From NCBI GenBank assembly GCA_026991065.1, contig JALXCG010000613.1, forward strand, positions 1 to 14,561: 14,561 bases of DNA, given 5' to 3'. This DNA is from Gemmatimonadota bacterium. Its GTDB lineage: Bacteria; GCA-2686955. The notes under the pieces were generated by a model that was not told where the DNA came from, searched no databases, and saw nothing but the letters and a program-made list of their open reading frames with translations. Position 1 is the stretch's first letter, and each line of letters begins with the position of its first letter. Shown piece by piece: positions 1 to 8,210 of the stretch. A program made the position numbers and the translations under genes.

Positions 1-1740
1 GCGAGCATCGCCGACACCCATCTTCCCTGCCTCTATTTCGTGTTTTTCCGGCGCTTGACGGAGACCTACGCACGCAACCTCGGCGAGCGACTGGGGCGTT
101 CGCTGCTCACGGCCGAGGAGCGGGCGCGAGCAGAGGCGATCCTGGATGAGCGTACCCAGGGCTGGCCGGAGGAGTTGCTGCGCGACCGGGAATTGTATCT
201 GAGCGGCATCGCCTTCCATCACGCGGGCGTCAACGTGCTGCTGAAGGCTCTGGTCGAGGAACTCTACGAGGCGCACCTGGTCAAGGTTCTGTATTGTACT
301 TCCACTTTCGCTCTCGGCATCAACATGCCGGTAAAGACGGTGATCTTCGACGGCATTCAGAAGTTCGATGGTCAGCGCATGCAGCCGCTTACGGTGCAGC
401 AATTCATGCAGAAGGCCGGGCGCGCCGGCAGACGCGGCATGGACGAGGTTGGCTACGTGGTGGTCAACCAGGAGTTCGACGACTTCGAACGCAATGCCCG
501 TTGCTTTGGCCGTTACGAGCAGGGGCGCTATGAGTCGGTCAACTCCTCCTTCAATCTCTCTTTCAATTCCATCGTCAATCTGCTGAGCGCCTACCAGATG
601 ATGGAAATCCAGGACATCGTCAACAAATCCTATCGAAATTTCCATCACCGCAAGATTCTGGACCAATTGAGCGCGGACATCGATGCCGTTCGCGACGAAT
701 TGGCGGCCCTGTTGGGAAGGGCGGCGCTTGATGACGAGGATGTGCCGGATTCGAGCGCGGCGATTGTGGGGGAGGCCATCCCCCTGTCCGGCGTGGACGA
801 ATCCGAGGTTTTGCGGCGACGAGAGAGTGCAATTTTCAAGCGAATCGAGGAGCGCATTGCAGGCCGACACGAATGGCTTGGGCGCTCCCCGCGCTACGCC
901 CAGATGCTGGATGCGTGTAGCAACCCCGATCAGCTGCTCCGGTTGATTGCTGATGAACTCACCGAGACCCCGCCGCATCGCGCAGGCCGTGTGCGGCGCT
1001 TGCGCCGCGCGGTAAAGACCGACATTCAGGAACTGCGCGGGATTCGTGACGCTCACAGTGTTCGCGTGCATGGCGGCCACGCACCGGAGTCCGTAGCTGG
1101 ACAGGCGACGCTGCTGCGCAAACGCTTGGCCACTCTGGAGAGAAAACGGCGGCGAGAAGAGCGCCGGCTGTACCAGAATCTGCTGGAGAAGGTGCATTTC
1201 CTGCGTGAAATCGAATACATCGGTCCCGACAACGATGTGCGGGCCGGCGGCGAGATCCTCAAGAACATCCACATCGAAGAGGTTTTTGTGACCGAATTGA
1301 TTCTCGCCGATGTATTCAGCGGACTTGAAGATGGACTTCTCTATGGCCTGATGGCGGCGATCTGCGCGGATTTCCCCCGGCGCGCCGCCCTGCGTGCCCA
1401 GATCCCTCGCCCGGTCCGTGATCTCGCCAAACGCGTGATGAAGATTCGGCGCTCCTACATTGTGACCGAGGCGGAACGCTACAACGGTGTCCGCACTTCG
1501 TTCTCTCCGGAGATTCTCTACCTGGCGTCGCTCTGGGAGGAGGGGCACACGCTGATGGAGATCATGCTCTTGATCGACACCAATTCGGACATCAGCGGAG
1601 ACCTGGTTTCAGCCCTGCGGCGGGCCAAGGACCTGGGGAAGCAGCTCAAAGACGTGTATCGTGGCGATGCCGCGATCATGGAGCAGCTCGGCCGGGTGAT
1701 TCGCAAGGTCAGCCGCGACGAAGTCGAAGTGCTGGATTGA
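1..1740 (+). CDS. Ski2/Mtr4-like superfamily II RNA helicase, C-terminal part (5' end outside window)
   Basis: The frame is open from base 1, and the residues before the GTG at 40 (LPCLYFVFFRR, matching the LPxIxFVFSR strand of Ski2-like helicases) belong to the protein. The gene therefore starts off the left edge and the first RecA domain (Walker A, DExH) is missing. Visible in order: an HHAG segment, helicase motif V (TSTFALGINMP, about 293-325), motif VI (QKAGRAGRRGMD, 409-444), then a helical region that looks like a winged-helix/ratchet part (NSSFNLSFNSIVNLLSAY). A charged coiled segment follows at about 960-1190. From about 1185 the end matches the DSHCT domain typical of Mtr4/Ski2/Dob1 proteins (REIEYIG, EEVFVTELILADVFSGL, WEEGHTLMEIMLLIDT). 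The family unwinds RNA in 3'-5' direction and aids RNA decay or processing. The specific substrate here is unknown. The 3' end overlaps the end of the convergent zinc-repeat gene by 32 bp. Confidence 0.93.
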   Translation, partial: ASIADTHLPCLYFVFFRRLTETYARNLGERLGRSLLTAEERARAEAILDERTQGWPEELLRDRELYLSGIAFHHAGVNVLLKALVEELYEAHLVKVLYCTSTFALGINMPVKTVIFDGIQKFDGQRMQPLTVQQFMQKAGRAGRRGMDEVGYVVVNQEFDDFERNARCFGRYEQGRYESVNSSFNLSFNSIVNLLSAYQMMEIQDIVNKSYRNFHHRKILDQLSADIDAVRDELAALLGRAALDDEDVPDSSAAIVGEAIPLSGVDESEVLRRRESAIFKRIEERIAGRHEWLGRSPRYAQMLDACSNPDQLLRLIADELTETPPHRAGRVRRLRRAVKTDIQELRGIRDAHSVRVHGGHAPESVAGQATLLRKRLATLERKRRREERRLYQNLLEKVHFLREIEYIGPDNDVRAGGEILKNIHIEEVFVTELILADVFSGLEDGLLYGLMAAICADFPRRAALRAQIPRPVRDLAKRVMKIRRSYIVTEAERYNGVRTSFSPEILYLASLWEEGHTLMEIMLLIDTNSDISGDLVSALRRAKDLGKQLKDVYRGDAAIMEQLGRVIRKVSRDEVEVLD

Positions 1741-3796
1741 GCGGTCGACGACGGATCAACCGACCCTCGGCGTCGAAGACCAGGATCTCTTTCGGTGCCG
1801 TCATGGTGACCAGGAAGCTCCGTTTCCGCAATGCCACGAGACGCCACTTCTTGATGCGGCGAAGGCTGTCCGGAAGCTCTTTCAGGTTGAGTTTGCTTAT
1901 TGCAGCAGCGTCAACCGACGCGCTGCGAGCGAGCCGCTGGCAAATGGTGCAGAGCATGTTCGGAGAGATGCAGCGGTTGCAATAGAGTTCGCCGCAGTTC
2001 CCGCAGCGCAGAGCATGCGGCTGGCACAGCGTGCTCCCGCAGGGGATGCAGTGCTCCGTGTGGTCGTCGCAAACCGCTCCGTTGCAGGTTCCGCAGCGCC
2101 CGGAGTGATCCTTGCAGACCCACTTGTGGCAGATTGCACAACGCACGCCGTGGCGCGCGCAGATGGTGCTCCCGCAACGGTCGCACTTGCCGGCGCACTC
2201 GTCACACAGAGGTCGGCTGCAGACTGAACAGGTGGATATGTGCTGCTGGCAGCGCAGAGATCCACATGCGGCGCATTGCGCCCCGTGCTCCCGACAGGTA
2301 ACCGCGCTGCAGGACTCGCAGATCAGCGAATGAGATAAGCAGACTTCTGCGTTGCAGTGCTCGCACCGCCCCAGGCACTGGGGGCAGTGGACCCGGCCGC
2401 AGACTGAACACTCGCCCGCCGAGCTGGCGCAGAGCGTCTTTTGGCAACGGGCGCACTCCAGGGAGCAGGCGTCACAAACCGCCCCCCCACAAACTGAGCA
2501 GGTGGCCCGGTGGTTGGCGCAGAGAGGGGTCTCACAGCGGATGCAATGGCCGCCGCAGGTGGTGCAGGAATTGCGTTCGCAACGGCCACACCGCAAAGAA
2601 TGCTCCGCGCAAACTGCACGCTGGCAGTCGTCACAGGTCTGGGCGCACTGGCCGCAAGCCGTGGCGCCACAGCGGGCGCACTCGTTGGCTCCGCACACAA
2701 CACAAGTCAAGAGCCCGCATGACGCACAGATTCTGACGCAATCCGCGCAGAGGATGTGCCCCCCGGAGCAGAGTTCGAGGGAGTGCCCGGTGGGTTTGTG
2801 GCAGCAGGCACAGAGACCGTGCTCCATGCCCCCCTGGTAGAGATCCACGTGGACCGTGTGCTCGGCGTGTAGTCCATCACGCTCCAGGACAATGTGCACT
2901 GCGGCAACCGGGGTTTCCACCTCTTCACAGGCGACCAGGCGAATGACCACGCGCTGGCGGTGGTTTTCCACTTCCTCGGCCAGCTTGGCGGCATACTCGT
3001 CATCCACCTGTTCAGTGGCACTGCGCCAGCGCGCGGGATCGCCTTTCGGGACCTCGGCCAGACGCTCCATGTAGTAGCTTTTCAACCTCACAATGGTGCG
3101 ATACAGGCGCTCGTGCGTCTCGTCCGCCAGCTCAGCCGCCCGGTCTCGCGCTATGTGCCGAGCCAGTCGCAACGCGGATTGGAATTTCTGTTCCAACTCC
3201 TCGGGCGTTGCCCTGCGCCGCTGAAAGAGGCGCATCCCCTCTGCAAAGGTGACGGCAAGATCCTGGAGAGAAGCGCGGTCAGCCTCGTCAACCGCGATGC
3301 GAATCAATTGATCCACTCGCTCGTCGGAGAGATAGTTAAGCCGCAGATAGAAGATGTGGTGACGGCGAAGGACGCGCTGAACGCGGAGTTCCCGAATGCT
3401 GCTTTGTCCGGAGTCCAGTTGCGCCGCAAGGCGCTTCTTGTAGAAACGGTGGCGCACAGGTAGTCGCACGCGCAACGCATGCCCGCGGTCACGCATCAAC
3501 TTGAGCACCGTTTCCAGCACGAAACTGCCGGGGGCCACCGGGTCGATGTTGGGGTCGGAGCAGGGAGATCCCGAGAAGGCCAGGGCGAGGCGGTCCTTGC
3601 CGAAGACGGAGCGCAGATTCTCCGGCAATTCCACCTGGGTGTGTTCCCGGCCACGGCGGACTGCGGCTCCCTGCCAGCGAAAAAACGCCTCTACGAACTC
3701 TCGCAGCTCCCGCAGGCGTGAGCTGTTCCCGGGAGCATCCGAAGCCATGGAGGAGAGCGGCAAGACAGCGTTTTCGGTTTTGCGGGGCTCCTTCAT
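1709..3796 (-). CDS. Zinc-repeat protein: helical N-terminal region plus about 17 tandem 15-residue CxxC-x4-Cxx[C/H] units
   Basis: This is a 695-aa protein. The frame is open up to 3961, but that stretch lies inside the Snf2 gene in another frame and looks unlike protein. I chose ATG 3796, seven bases after the Snf2 stop; ATG 3748 is an alternative. Residues about 20-300 are charged and mostly helical. The first part (REFVEAFF, VELPENLRSVFG, LALAFSG, then PGSFVLETVLKLM) resembles the extension that follows the motor in RapA-like Swi2/Snf2 proteins; this is inference. A Cys/His-rich segment begins at residue 329 (CACC, then C-x6-C-x2-C). Residues 357-615 are a strict tandem array of C-x2-C-x4-C-x2-[C/H]-x3 units, followed by a final half unit CTIC. 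The last 75 residues contain short beta strands and a basic end. I recognise no family with this 15-residue zinc repeat. The context points to a partner of the Snf2 and AAA+ ATPases, perhaps a nucleic-acid or protein-binding scaffold. A cytoplasmic location is likely, with no signal peptide or membrane segment. Confidence 0.85.
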   Translation of the reverse strand: MKEPRKTENAVLPLSSMASDAPGNSSRLRELREFVEAFFRWQGAAVRRGREHTQVELPENLRSVFGKDRLALAFSGSPCSDPNIDPVAPGSFVLETVLKLMRDRGHALRVRLPVRHRFYKKRLAAQLDSGQSSIRELRVQRVLRRHHIFYLRLNYLSDERVDQLIRIAVDEADRASLQDLAVTFAEGMRLFQRRRATPEELEQKFQSALRLARHIARDRAAELADETHERLYRTIVRLKSYYMERLAEVPKGDPARWRSATEQVDDEYAAKLAEEVENHRQRVVIRLVACEEVETPVAAVHIVLERDGLHAEHTVHVDLYQGGMEHGLCACCHKPTGHSLELCSGGHILCADCVRICASCGLLTCVVCGANECARCGATACGQCAQTCDDCQRAVCAEHSLRCGRCERNSCTTCGGHCIRCETPLCANHRATCSVCGGAVCDACSLECARCQKTLCASSAGECSVCGRVHCPQCLGRCEHCNAEVCLSHSLICESCSAVTCREHGAQCAACGSLRCQQHISTCSVCSRPLCDECAGKCDRCGSTICARHGVRCAICHKWVCKDHSGRCGTCNGAVCDDHTEHCIPCGSTLCQPHALRCGNCGELYCNRCISPNMLCTICQRLARSASVDAAAISKLNLKELPDSLRRIKKWRLVALRKRSFLVTMTAPKEILVFDAEGRLIRRRPLNPALRLRRG
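1952..2728 (-). repeat. Tandem 45-bp coding repeat encoding 15-residue zinc-ligand units (about 17 copies)
   Basis: Inside the zinc-repeat gene, cysteines recur with exact 15-residue period. Examples are CARCGATACGQCAQT, CDDCQRAVCAEHSLR, CDRCGSTICARHGVR and CIPCGSTLCQPHALR. The first unit has 16 residues and the last complete one 18; the fifteen between are exactly 15. Ligand position 4 reads C,C,H,C,H,C,S,C,H,H,H,C,H,H,H,H,C across the units. Unit 7 (CARCQKTLCASSAGE) has Ser at this position and so appears degenerate. Ligand positions are fixed while the rest varies freely, so this is an old, selected array and not a recent DNA expansion. Confidence 0.93.
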
Positions 3797-3803
3797 GGTG
3801 GAC

Positions 3804-5744
3804 TCAGGCTTCCAGCAGTTGGTCGAGAATCTGATCGGTCTCTCGGATGTGGCGCATGCGGTGACGCGCATGGTCCAGGCGCTCGGCAAGCTCCTCGAAA
3901 CCCTTGTCGAGTGTCTCCTCATCGGCGGCTGTAAGAAACAGCTCGCGGATGATCTGCTCAAAGGAGCGTTCCTCTCCCATCTCTCCGAGGATCAGGTCGA
4001 GTTCACCGATGACCAGCTCAAACATTCGGATCTTGTGTGCCAGAATGTCGAGGATGCGTGCCTCGATCGATCCTTCCAGGGAGAGGCTGATCGCAATCAC
4101 CGGATGCTCTTGTCCCAACCGGTGCAAACGGCCGATGCGCTGCTCGACGCGCATGGGATTCCACGGCAAGTCGAAATTGATGAGTTGGTGGCAGAACTGC
4201 AGATTCAGCCCCTCTCCACCAGATTGGGTGGAGATCATCACCCGGGCCTCGTCACGAAAACGGGCCAGGGCCGCGCTTCGAGCTGTGAGTGTCGAGAGGC
4301 CGCCGTGGAATGTCACAACGGTTTCACCGCGTGCCTCCAGCAACTCCACGAGGCTCGCCATCGTTTCCAGAAAGTCGGTATAGATCAGCACCTTGCCGGG
4401 AAAGCGGTCGAGCAGCTTGTAGACCGCCCGTACCTTGCTGGTTTCCTCGGGCAGCGATTCCGCGGCTGCGGCCAAAGCCTGCAACCGTGTGGCGCTGGGG
4501 CCAACCAGATCGGGACGGCGGGCCATGGCGGCGAGTGTTTTGGCCAGAGAACGGGGGGATGAAGTCACTTCCCGCTGGAGCGTGATCAAGGTCAGGAGCC
4601 GCGCCGGCTTGGCCTGGCCGGCAAAGAGTTCGTCCTGAATATAGGCGGTTATGTCGTCGTAGAGCGCTCGCTCGGCGCTGCTCATCGGCAAGTGGTAGAT
4701 CGCCGCGCGGCGGGGGGGCAGCTTGATGCCGGTGCTGCTGCGCCGATTGCGGATCATCACATCGGCCAGTACCCGGCGAAGTTCATCGGCTCGCGCCGGA
4801 AGCCGAGGGTCCACCTTGGAGATGTGGGTCTTGCGGAAACGCCGCACGGTACCCAGAATCCCGGGCTTGAGGATGGTGAGAAGAGAGTAAAGCTCGGTCA
4901 GGTCGTTGTGTACCGGGGTCGCGGTCAGAAGCAAGACATACTTCTTGCGGATGCGATTGACAAAACGGAAGCGTTTGGTTGCGCGGTTCTTGAGCTTGTG
5001 CGCTTCGTCAACAATAAGAAGGTCATAGCGCTGCCGAAGAATCACTTCTGCATTGCGGGCGGATTGCGCAGTGGCCAGGGACGCAAGCACCCGATCGTGG
5101 CTCCAGTCGGGTGGGTTCTTGCCAAGTAGAAAGTCCTCGCCGAACTTCTCTCGCATCTCTTCGCGCCACTGTCCCACTACCGCTGCCGGCGTGAGGATGA
5201 GAACTCGCCGGGCGAGGCCGCGGAGCAGCAACTCTTTCATGATGAGGCCGGCCTCGACCGTTTTGCCGAGGCCCACTTCGTCGGCCAGAAGAGCCTGGCC
5301 ACGCATCCGCTTCAGAGCGTCCTGCGCGGTTCGCACCTGGTGCTCGAAGTGCAGGATCTCCACTTCGTCCAGCGCCAGAAGGCGGTCAAAGCCCGGCGTC
5401 ATATCGTGCTGAATCGCCTCGACATGCAGCCGGAATTCCTCTGCCTCCTGCGCAATCTGCCCATGAAGGACCTCTTGCGATGCGGGGTGCAGCGCCACCG
5501 TCACTTCCGGTATCTGGATCCCCTCCTGCTGAAAAAACGCCCGGTGCTGCCCATGACCGGAAAAACTCCGCCCACAGCGGAAGCACTCGCTGCGGGTCTC
5601 GGGATCCAGCCAGCCGCAGCGCGGACAGCGTCGCCCCAGCAATGGTGGTGCTTGGCTACCCGGTGTTTGCTCCGCCGCTGGTTTTGGCGCGGGAATGTCC
5701 AGCCATTCAAAGCGCTCAGCGCCACCGTCTGTTCGTGAGATCAT
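3804..5744 (-). CDS. Swi2/Snf2-family (RapA-like) helicase-type ATPase with N-terminal zinc ribbon
   Basis: This 646-aa protein is an ATP-driven translocase of helicase superfamily II. Such motors remodel protein-DNA or polymerase complexes and usually do not unwind strands. Residues about 40-57 form a zinc ribbon (CPRC and CFRC, 14 residues apart). Motor motifs are all present: motif I DEVGLGKT (156-163), Ia ILTPAAVVGQW, II VDEAH with DEAH at 246-249, III LTATP (273-277), V TQSGGEGLNL, and VI QRIGRLHRLGQ (535-545). About 100 residues follow motif VI, with no long C-terminal extension. Start ATG 5744 overlaps the stop of the AAA+ gene (ATGA), implying translational coupling; the upstream GTG in the same frame at 5783 is less likely. 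The ribosome site itself is weak, as expected for a coupled start. The next gene begins seven bases after this stop and may supply the missing C-terminal region. Exact target unknown. Confidence 0.94.
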   Translation of the reverse strand: MISRTDGGAERFEWLDIPAPKPAAEQTPGSQAPPLLGRRCPRCGWLDPETRSECFRCGRSFSGHGQHRAFFQQEGIQIPEVTVALHPASQEVLHGQIAQEAEEFRLHVEAIQHDMTPGFDRLLALDEVEILHFEHQVRTAQDALKRMRGQALLADEVGLGKTVEAGLIMKELLLRGLARRVLILTPAAVVGQWREEMREKFGEDFLLGKNPPDWSHDRVLASLATAQSARNAEVILRQRYDLLIVDEAHKLKNRATKRFRFVNRIRKKYVLLLTATPVHNDLTELYSLLTILKPGILGTVRRFRKTHISKVDPRLPARADELRRVLADVMIRNRRSSTGIKLPPRRAAIYHLPMSSAERALYDDITAYIQDELFAGQAKPARLLTLITLQREVTSSPRSLAKTLAAMARRPDLVGPSATRLQALAAAAESLPEETSKVRAVYKLLDRFPGKVLIYTDFLETMASLVELLEARGETVVTFHGGLSTLTARSAALARFRDEARVMISTQSGGEGLNLQFCHQLINFDLPWNPMRVEQRIGRLHRLGQEHPVIAISLSLEGSIEARILDILAHKIRMFELVIGELDLILGEMGEERSFEQIIRELFLTAADEETLDKGFEELAERLDHARHRMRHIRETDQILDQLLEA

Positions 5745-7255
5745 GTTGCGTCCGAAGCGCGGCGGGTGCGCCCATGGGCCCATTGCCGCAGAGCCGACAC
5801 TTCATGGTCCATGGTTCGCGAGAGAGGGGCGGTTGCGGTGATGTTCTGCAGAATGTCATCGGCGCGAAGGGGCCGGCGCGCTTGAAAAGCGTCGAACAGA
5901 CCCCCAATCACCGACTCTTCGATCTCCGCGCCACTAAAACCGTCACTGGCTTCGACCAATGCGTCGAGCCCGATCCTGTCTGGATTGCGCTTGCGCGCGC
6001 GCAGGTGGATGCGAAAAATCTCGCGGCGTTCGGCGGCGTTGGGAAGATCGACAAAGAACGTCTCGTCGAAGCGCCCTTTGCGCAGCAACTCCGGCGGCAA
6101 GCGCCGCACATCGTTGGCGGTGGCCACTACAAAGACGGCTTGCTCTTTCTCCTGCAGCCAAGTCATGAAGGTGCCGAAGACACGAGCCGCTGTGCCGGCA
6201 TCGGAGTAGTTCGACGATGCGGTTCCAGCGAACCCCTTTTCGATTTCATCGATCCACAGGACAACCGGCGCGATCGATTCCACCGTGCGGATTGCGAGAC
6301 GCATGTTTTCTTCGCTCGACCCCACCGTTCCGCTGAAAACCCGCCCCACATCCAAACGCAGAAGGGGTTGCCCCCACTGCGCCGCAATTCCTTTGGCTGT
6401 CAGCGACTTGCCACACCCCTGAACGCCGACGATCAGAACCCCGCGGGGAGCGGGAAGGCCAAACTCCCGGGCTTCATCAGAGAGCGCATCGCCACGCTTG
6501 CGCAACCACACCTTCAGTGCGCTGAGTCCGCCCACTTGGTCGAGTGTTGCGTTGGGTTCGTAGTACTCCAGAATCCCTGACTTGCGAACGATCTGCCGCT
6601 TCTCCTCGATTACTGCGGCGACCGCCGATTCAGCGATCTTGCCGCTGCGCACGACTGCTTTGGCAAGCGCGTTCTCGAATTCAACCAGGGTCAGCCCCTG
6701 CGCGGCACGAATCAGGCGGGTCCGGAGCGATGCCGGGAGCCGGGTGTCAATATCGCCGCGCCGCTCCAGCCCTCCGAGCAAGCGCTCCAGCGCTCCTTCC
6801 AGGATCTGCCGATCCGGCAGTTCGAGATCGAGAACCTCAATCTCTTTGGCCAATTCGGTGGGCAACTTCAAGGTCGGGGACAAAAAGATCACGGATACCG
6901 GTCGGTGGTGCAATACGGCGGCCAAATCACGCAGCTTGCGGACGATGCGCGGATCATTCAGATAGGGATGGAAGTCGAGCAGGACGAAGATTCGCTCCGC
7001 CCCTTCGTAGCTGATCTCATCCAGCACCACGTGTGGATCGCTTGTATCCGGGCCACTGCGTGCTGCTGCCACCGGCGGCTTGCGGCCGTCACGGCGAAGC
7101 CCTTCAGTGACGGTCCACAACCAGATCTCCTTCTCGACACTCCGCCCAACTTGCCGAATCACGTCGAGCGCACGCTTCTCTTCCCAGGTCACCAGGTAGA
7201 GCAGTGGGTAACGGGCGCGGACCGAGTCTGCCAGAGTCTCTTCTATTGAACTCAT
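5741..7255 (-). CDS. ycf46: Ycf46-type AAA+ ATPase
   Basis: This 504-aa protein has the length and architecture of the Ycf46 family. The N-terminal domain (about 1-220) starts with [14 protein letters not shown], characteristic of the family. It is followed by a linker and an AAA+ module. Walker A is GVQGCGKS (277-284), Walker [10 protein letters not shown] (331-339), sensor 1 ATAN (378-381). An arginine-finger region [10 protein letters not shown] lies at 392-401, and the sensor-2 helix starts [10 protein letters not shown] at about 439. All catalytic positions are present, so it should hydrolyse ATP. Ycf46 proteins occur in algal plastids and cyanobacteria, where a photosynthesis-related role has been proposed, and in diverse other bacteria with unknown function. 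No photosynthesis gene is nearby. The start overlaps the previous stop by four bases (ATGA) and the stop overlaps the Snf2 start likewise, so the three genes are coupled and probably act together. Confidence 0.93.
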   Translation of the reverse strand: MSSIEETLADSVRARYPLLYLVTWEEKRALDVIRQVGRSVEKEIWLWTVTEGLRRDGRKPPVAAARSGPDTSDPHVVLDEISYEGAERIFVLLDFHPYLNDPRIVRKLRDLAAVLHHRPVSVIFLSPTLKLPTELAKEIEVLDLELPDRQILEGALERLLGGLERRGDIDTRLPASLRTRLIRAAQGLTLVEFENALAKAVVRSGKIAESAVAAVIEEKRQIVRKSGILEYYEPNATLDQVGGLSALKVWLRKRGDALSDEAREFGLPAPRGVLIVGVQGCGKSLTAKGIAAQWGQPLLRLDVGRVFSGTVGSSEENMRLAIRTVESIAPVVLWIDEIEKGFAGTASSNYSDAGTAARVFGTFMTWLQEKEQAVFVVATANDVRRLPPELLRKGRFDETFFVDLPNAAERREIFRIHLRARKRNPDRIGLDALVEASDGFSGAEIEESVIGGLFDAFQARRPLRADDILQNITATAPLSRTMDHEVSALRQWAHGRTRRASDAT

Positions 7256-8085
7256 TCCGCGCCATCTCCGCGCCGCATCTGAAGGCGCCGGGGTTGATCC
7301 CAGACTCCCGAGTTTCTGAAGAGTTGTTCCATATACGCATGGTAACGATCTGCATCTCGCGGGATCAGGCGTTTTTCGAACGGGACGGCCAGTGGCGTGT
7401 AGTCGTATTTCCAGATGCCCGTCTCCGCTACATCAATTCTCTCCGGCAGCTGCTTGAGACATGCGTTGATTTGCTGAAACGAAAGGGCGGGGCAAGCCAT
7501 GCGGTCACGCAGGCGATTCAGGAAGGCCTGAATCCGGTGTGTGTCGAGCATCCAGGTTTCAGGGGAGAGCGGGCGGCTCAATTCGAACCAGTGGGGTCGA
7601 GCCGACTCGGGGGGACCCGGCCGATAGCGGAGTCGAATGTGGTAGTCGTGACAGCCAAGGTGGTCGGGAAACTCGCCGCCGACCGCACACCGATCCGCGT
7701 CGTGGCCCTGGTCAAGCACATGCTCAATGTGACAATCGAGAAAACTCTCGATCTCTTCCCCACTGGCCGGCCAGCCATTGAGATAGGCTTGCACTCCCGG
7801 CCACCCGGAAAGCCGGCGCCAGTTCTCGCGAAATAGGCGTAGATCTTTGGCTTGGTATATGTTGCGGTGAATGCAGGCACCTTGCTCATCAAGCAATCTC
7901 ACCGCACCGGGATGAAGTGCGTGACGAGCAACAATTTCGTCCATATCCGGGCGATCCAGACGCTGGAAATCCAGGACCAGGTTCCAACCGCGATCCACGG
8001 GAGTCCACTCTCCCCGCTCGTCATCCGCCCCGTCCCCACTCTCCGGGACAGGGCGCGACCCGAACCGGGGATCTTCGCTCGCCAT
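7252..8085 (-). CDS. Unrecognised 277-aa protein with Cys/His cluster
   Basis: I do not recognise this family. I chose ATG 8085 because GGAG sits seven bases upstream and the ATG shares its A with the stop of a small upstream frame (TGATG); a GTG at 8088 is the alternative. There is no signal peptide or membrane segment, so it is probably cytoplasmic. Residues 1-30 are acidic and look disordered. The rest is rich in W, H and R and mixed in predicted structure. A compact cluster of possible metal ligands occupies residues 118-149 (C118, H119, H122, H128, C133, H142, C145, H146, H149). Translation is coupled to the AAA+ gene downstream through an ATGA overlap, so it is most likely an adaptor or partner of the Ycf46-like ATPase. 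This role is inferred from context only. Confidence 0.8.
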   Translation of the reverse strand: MASEDPRFGSRPVPESGDGADDERGEWTPVDRGWNLVLDFQRLDRPDMDEIVARHALHPGAVRLLDEQGACIHRNIYQAKDLRLFRENWRRLSGWPGVQAYLNGWPASGEEIESFLDCHIEHVLDQGHDADRCAVGGEFPDHLGCHDYHIRLRYRPGPPESARPHWFELSRPLSPETWMLDTHRIQAFLNRLRDRMACPALSFQQINACLKQLPERIDVAETGIWKYDYTPLAVPFEKRLIPRDADRYHAYMEQLFRNSGVWDQPRRLQMRRGDGAE

Positions 8086-8210
8086 CACTCATCTCCGTTT
8101 TGTCCGCGCCGCTTGGCGAAGAGCACCCGCTCGTCGCTCAACATCCTCTCGAATGATTCGTGGGCCGGTCGAACCGGCGGAAATCCGGTGAACAGCCCAG
8201 GCCAGAGCAT
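8085..8210 (-). CDS. Probable small protein (41 aa), coupled to the unrecognised gene
   Basis: Reading the minus strand between the second anti-sigma gene and the 277-aa gene shows an ATG at 8210 followed by 41 sense codons. The TGA at 8087-8085 shares its A with the next ATG (TGATG). Third codon positions are about 73% G or C, consistent with coding in this genome. The product begins MLWPGLFTGFPP and ends FAKRRGQNGDE; no family is recognised. The same frame stays open further upstream into the anti-sigma gene but has no ATG there; a GTG at 8231 would give 48 residues. No good ribosome site precedes either start, which is the main doubt. It could instead be a leader peptide that loads ribosomes onto the downstream gene. 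Confidence 0.35.
   Translation of the reverse strand: MLWPGLFTGFPPVRPAHESFERMLSDERVLFAKRRGQNGDE
8093..8096 (-). promoter_or_regulatory. Ribosome binding site (GGAG) deciding start 8085
   Basis: GGAG on the minus strand lies seven bases before ATG 8085, favouring that ATG over the GTG three bases earlier. Confidence 0.6.

Noticed and set aside
1937-2728. Periodic 45-bp pattern considered as a CRISPR array or minisatellite
   Set aside because: Repeats are not conserved as DNA. Only the codons for zinc ligands recur and the frame is coding throughout.
2352-2840. Plus-strand open frame rich in Gln, His and Ala opposite the zinc array
   Set aside because: Its repetitive composition is only the complement of the repeated cysteine codons (GCA/ACA), not an independent repeat protein.
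3797-3961. N-terminal 55-residue extension of the zinc-repeat reading frame
   Set aside because: It lies inside the Snf2 gene in another frame, and has Ser/Arg/Pro/Cys-rich shadow composition. The ATG at 3796 directly after the Snf2 stop is a better start.
3501-4562. Long plus-strand open frame (353 codons) opposite the Snf2 gene
   Set aside because: It is the antisense shadow of the helicase gene. The opposite strand carries the full set of helicase motifs.
5480-6580. Long plus-strand open frame (366 codons) opposite the AAA+ gene
   Set aside because: It is the antisense shadow of an intact Walker-motif ATPase; GC-rich DNA gives long spurious frames.
8164-8178. Six-pair GC hairpin (GCCGGT-TCG-ACCGGC) between the two blocks
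   Set aside because: It is short, has no T tract and falls in the probable small gene; expected by chance in GC-rich DNA.
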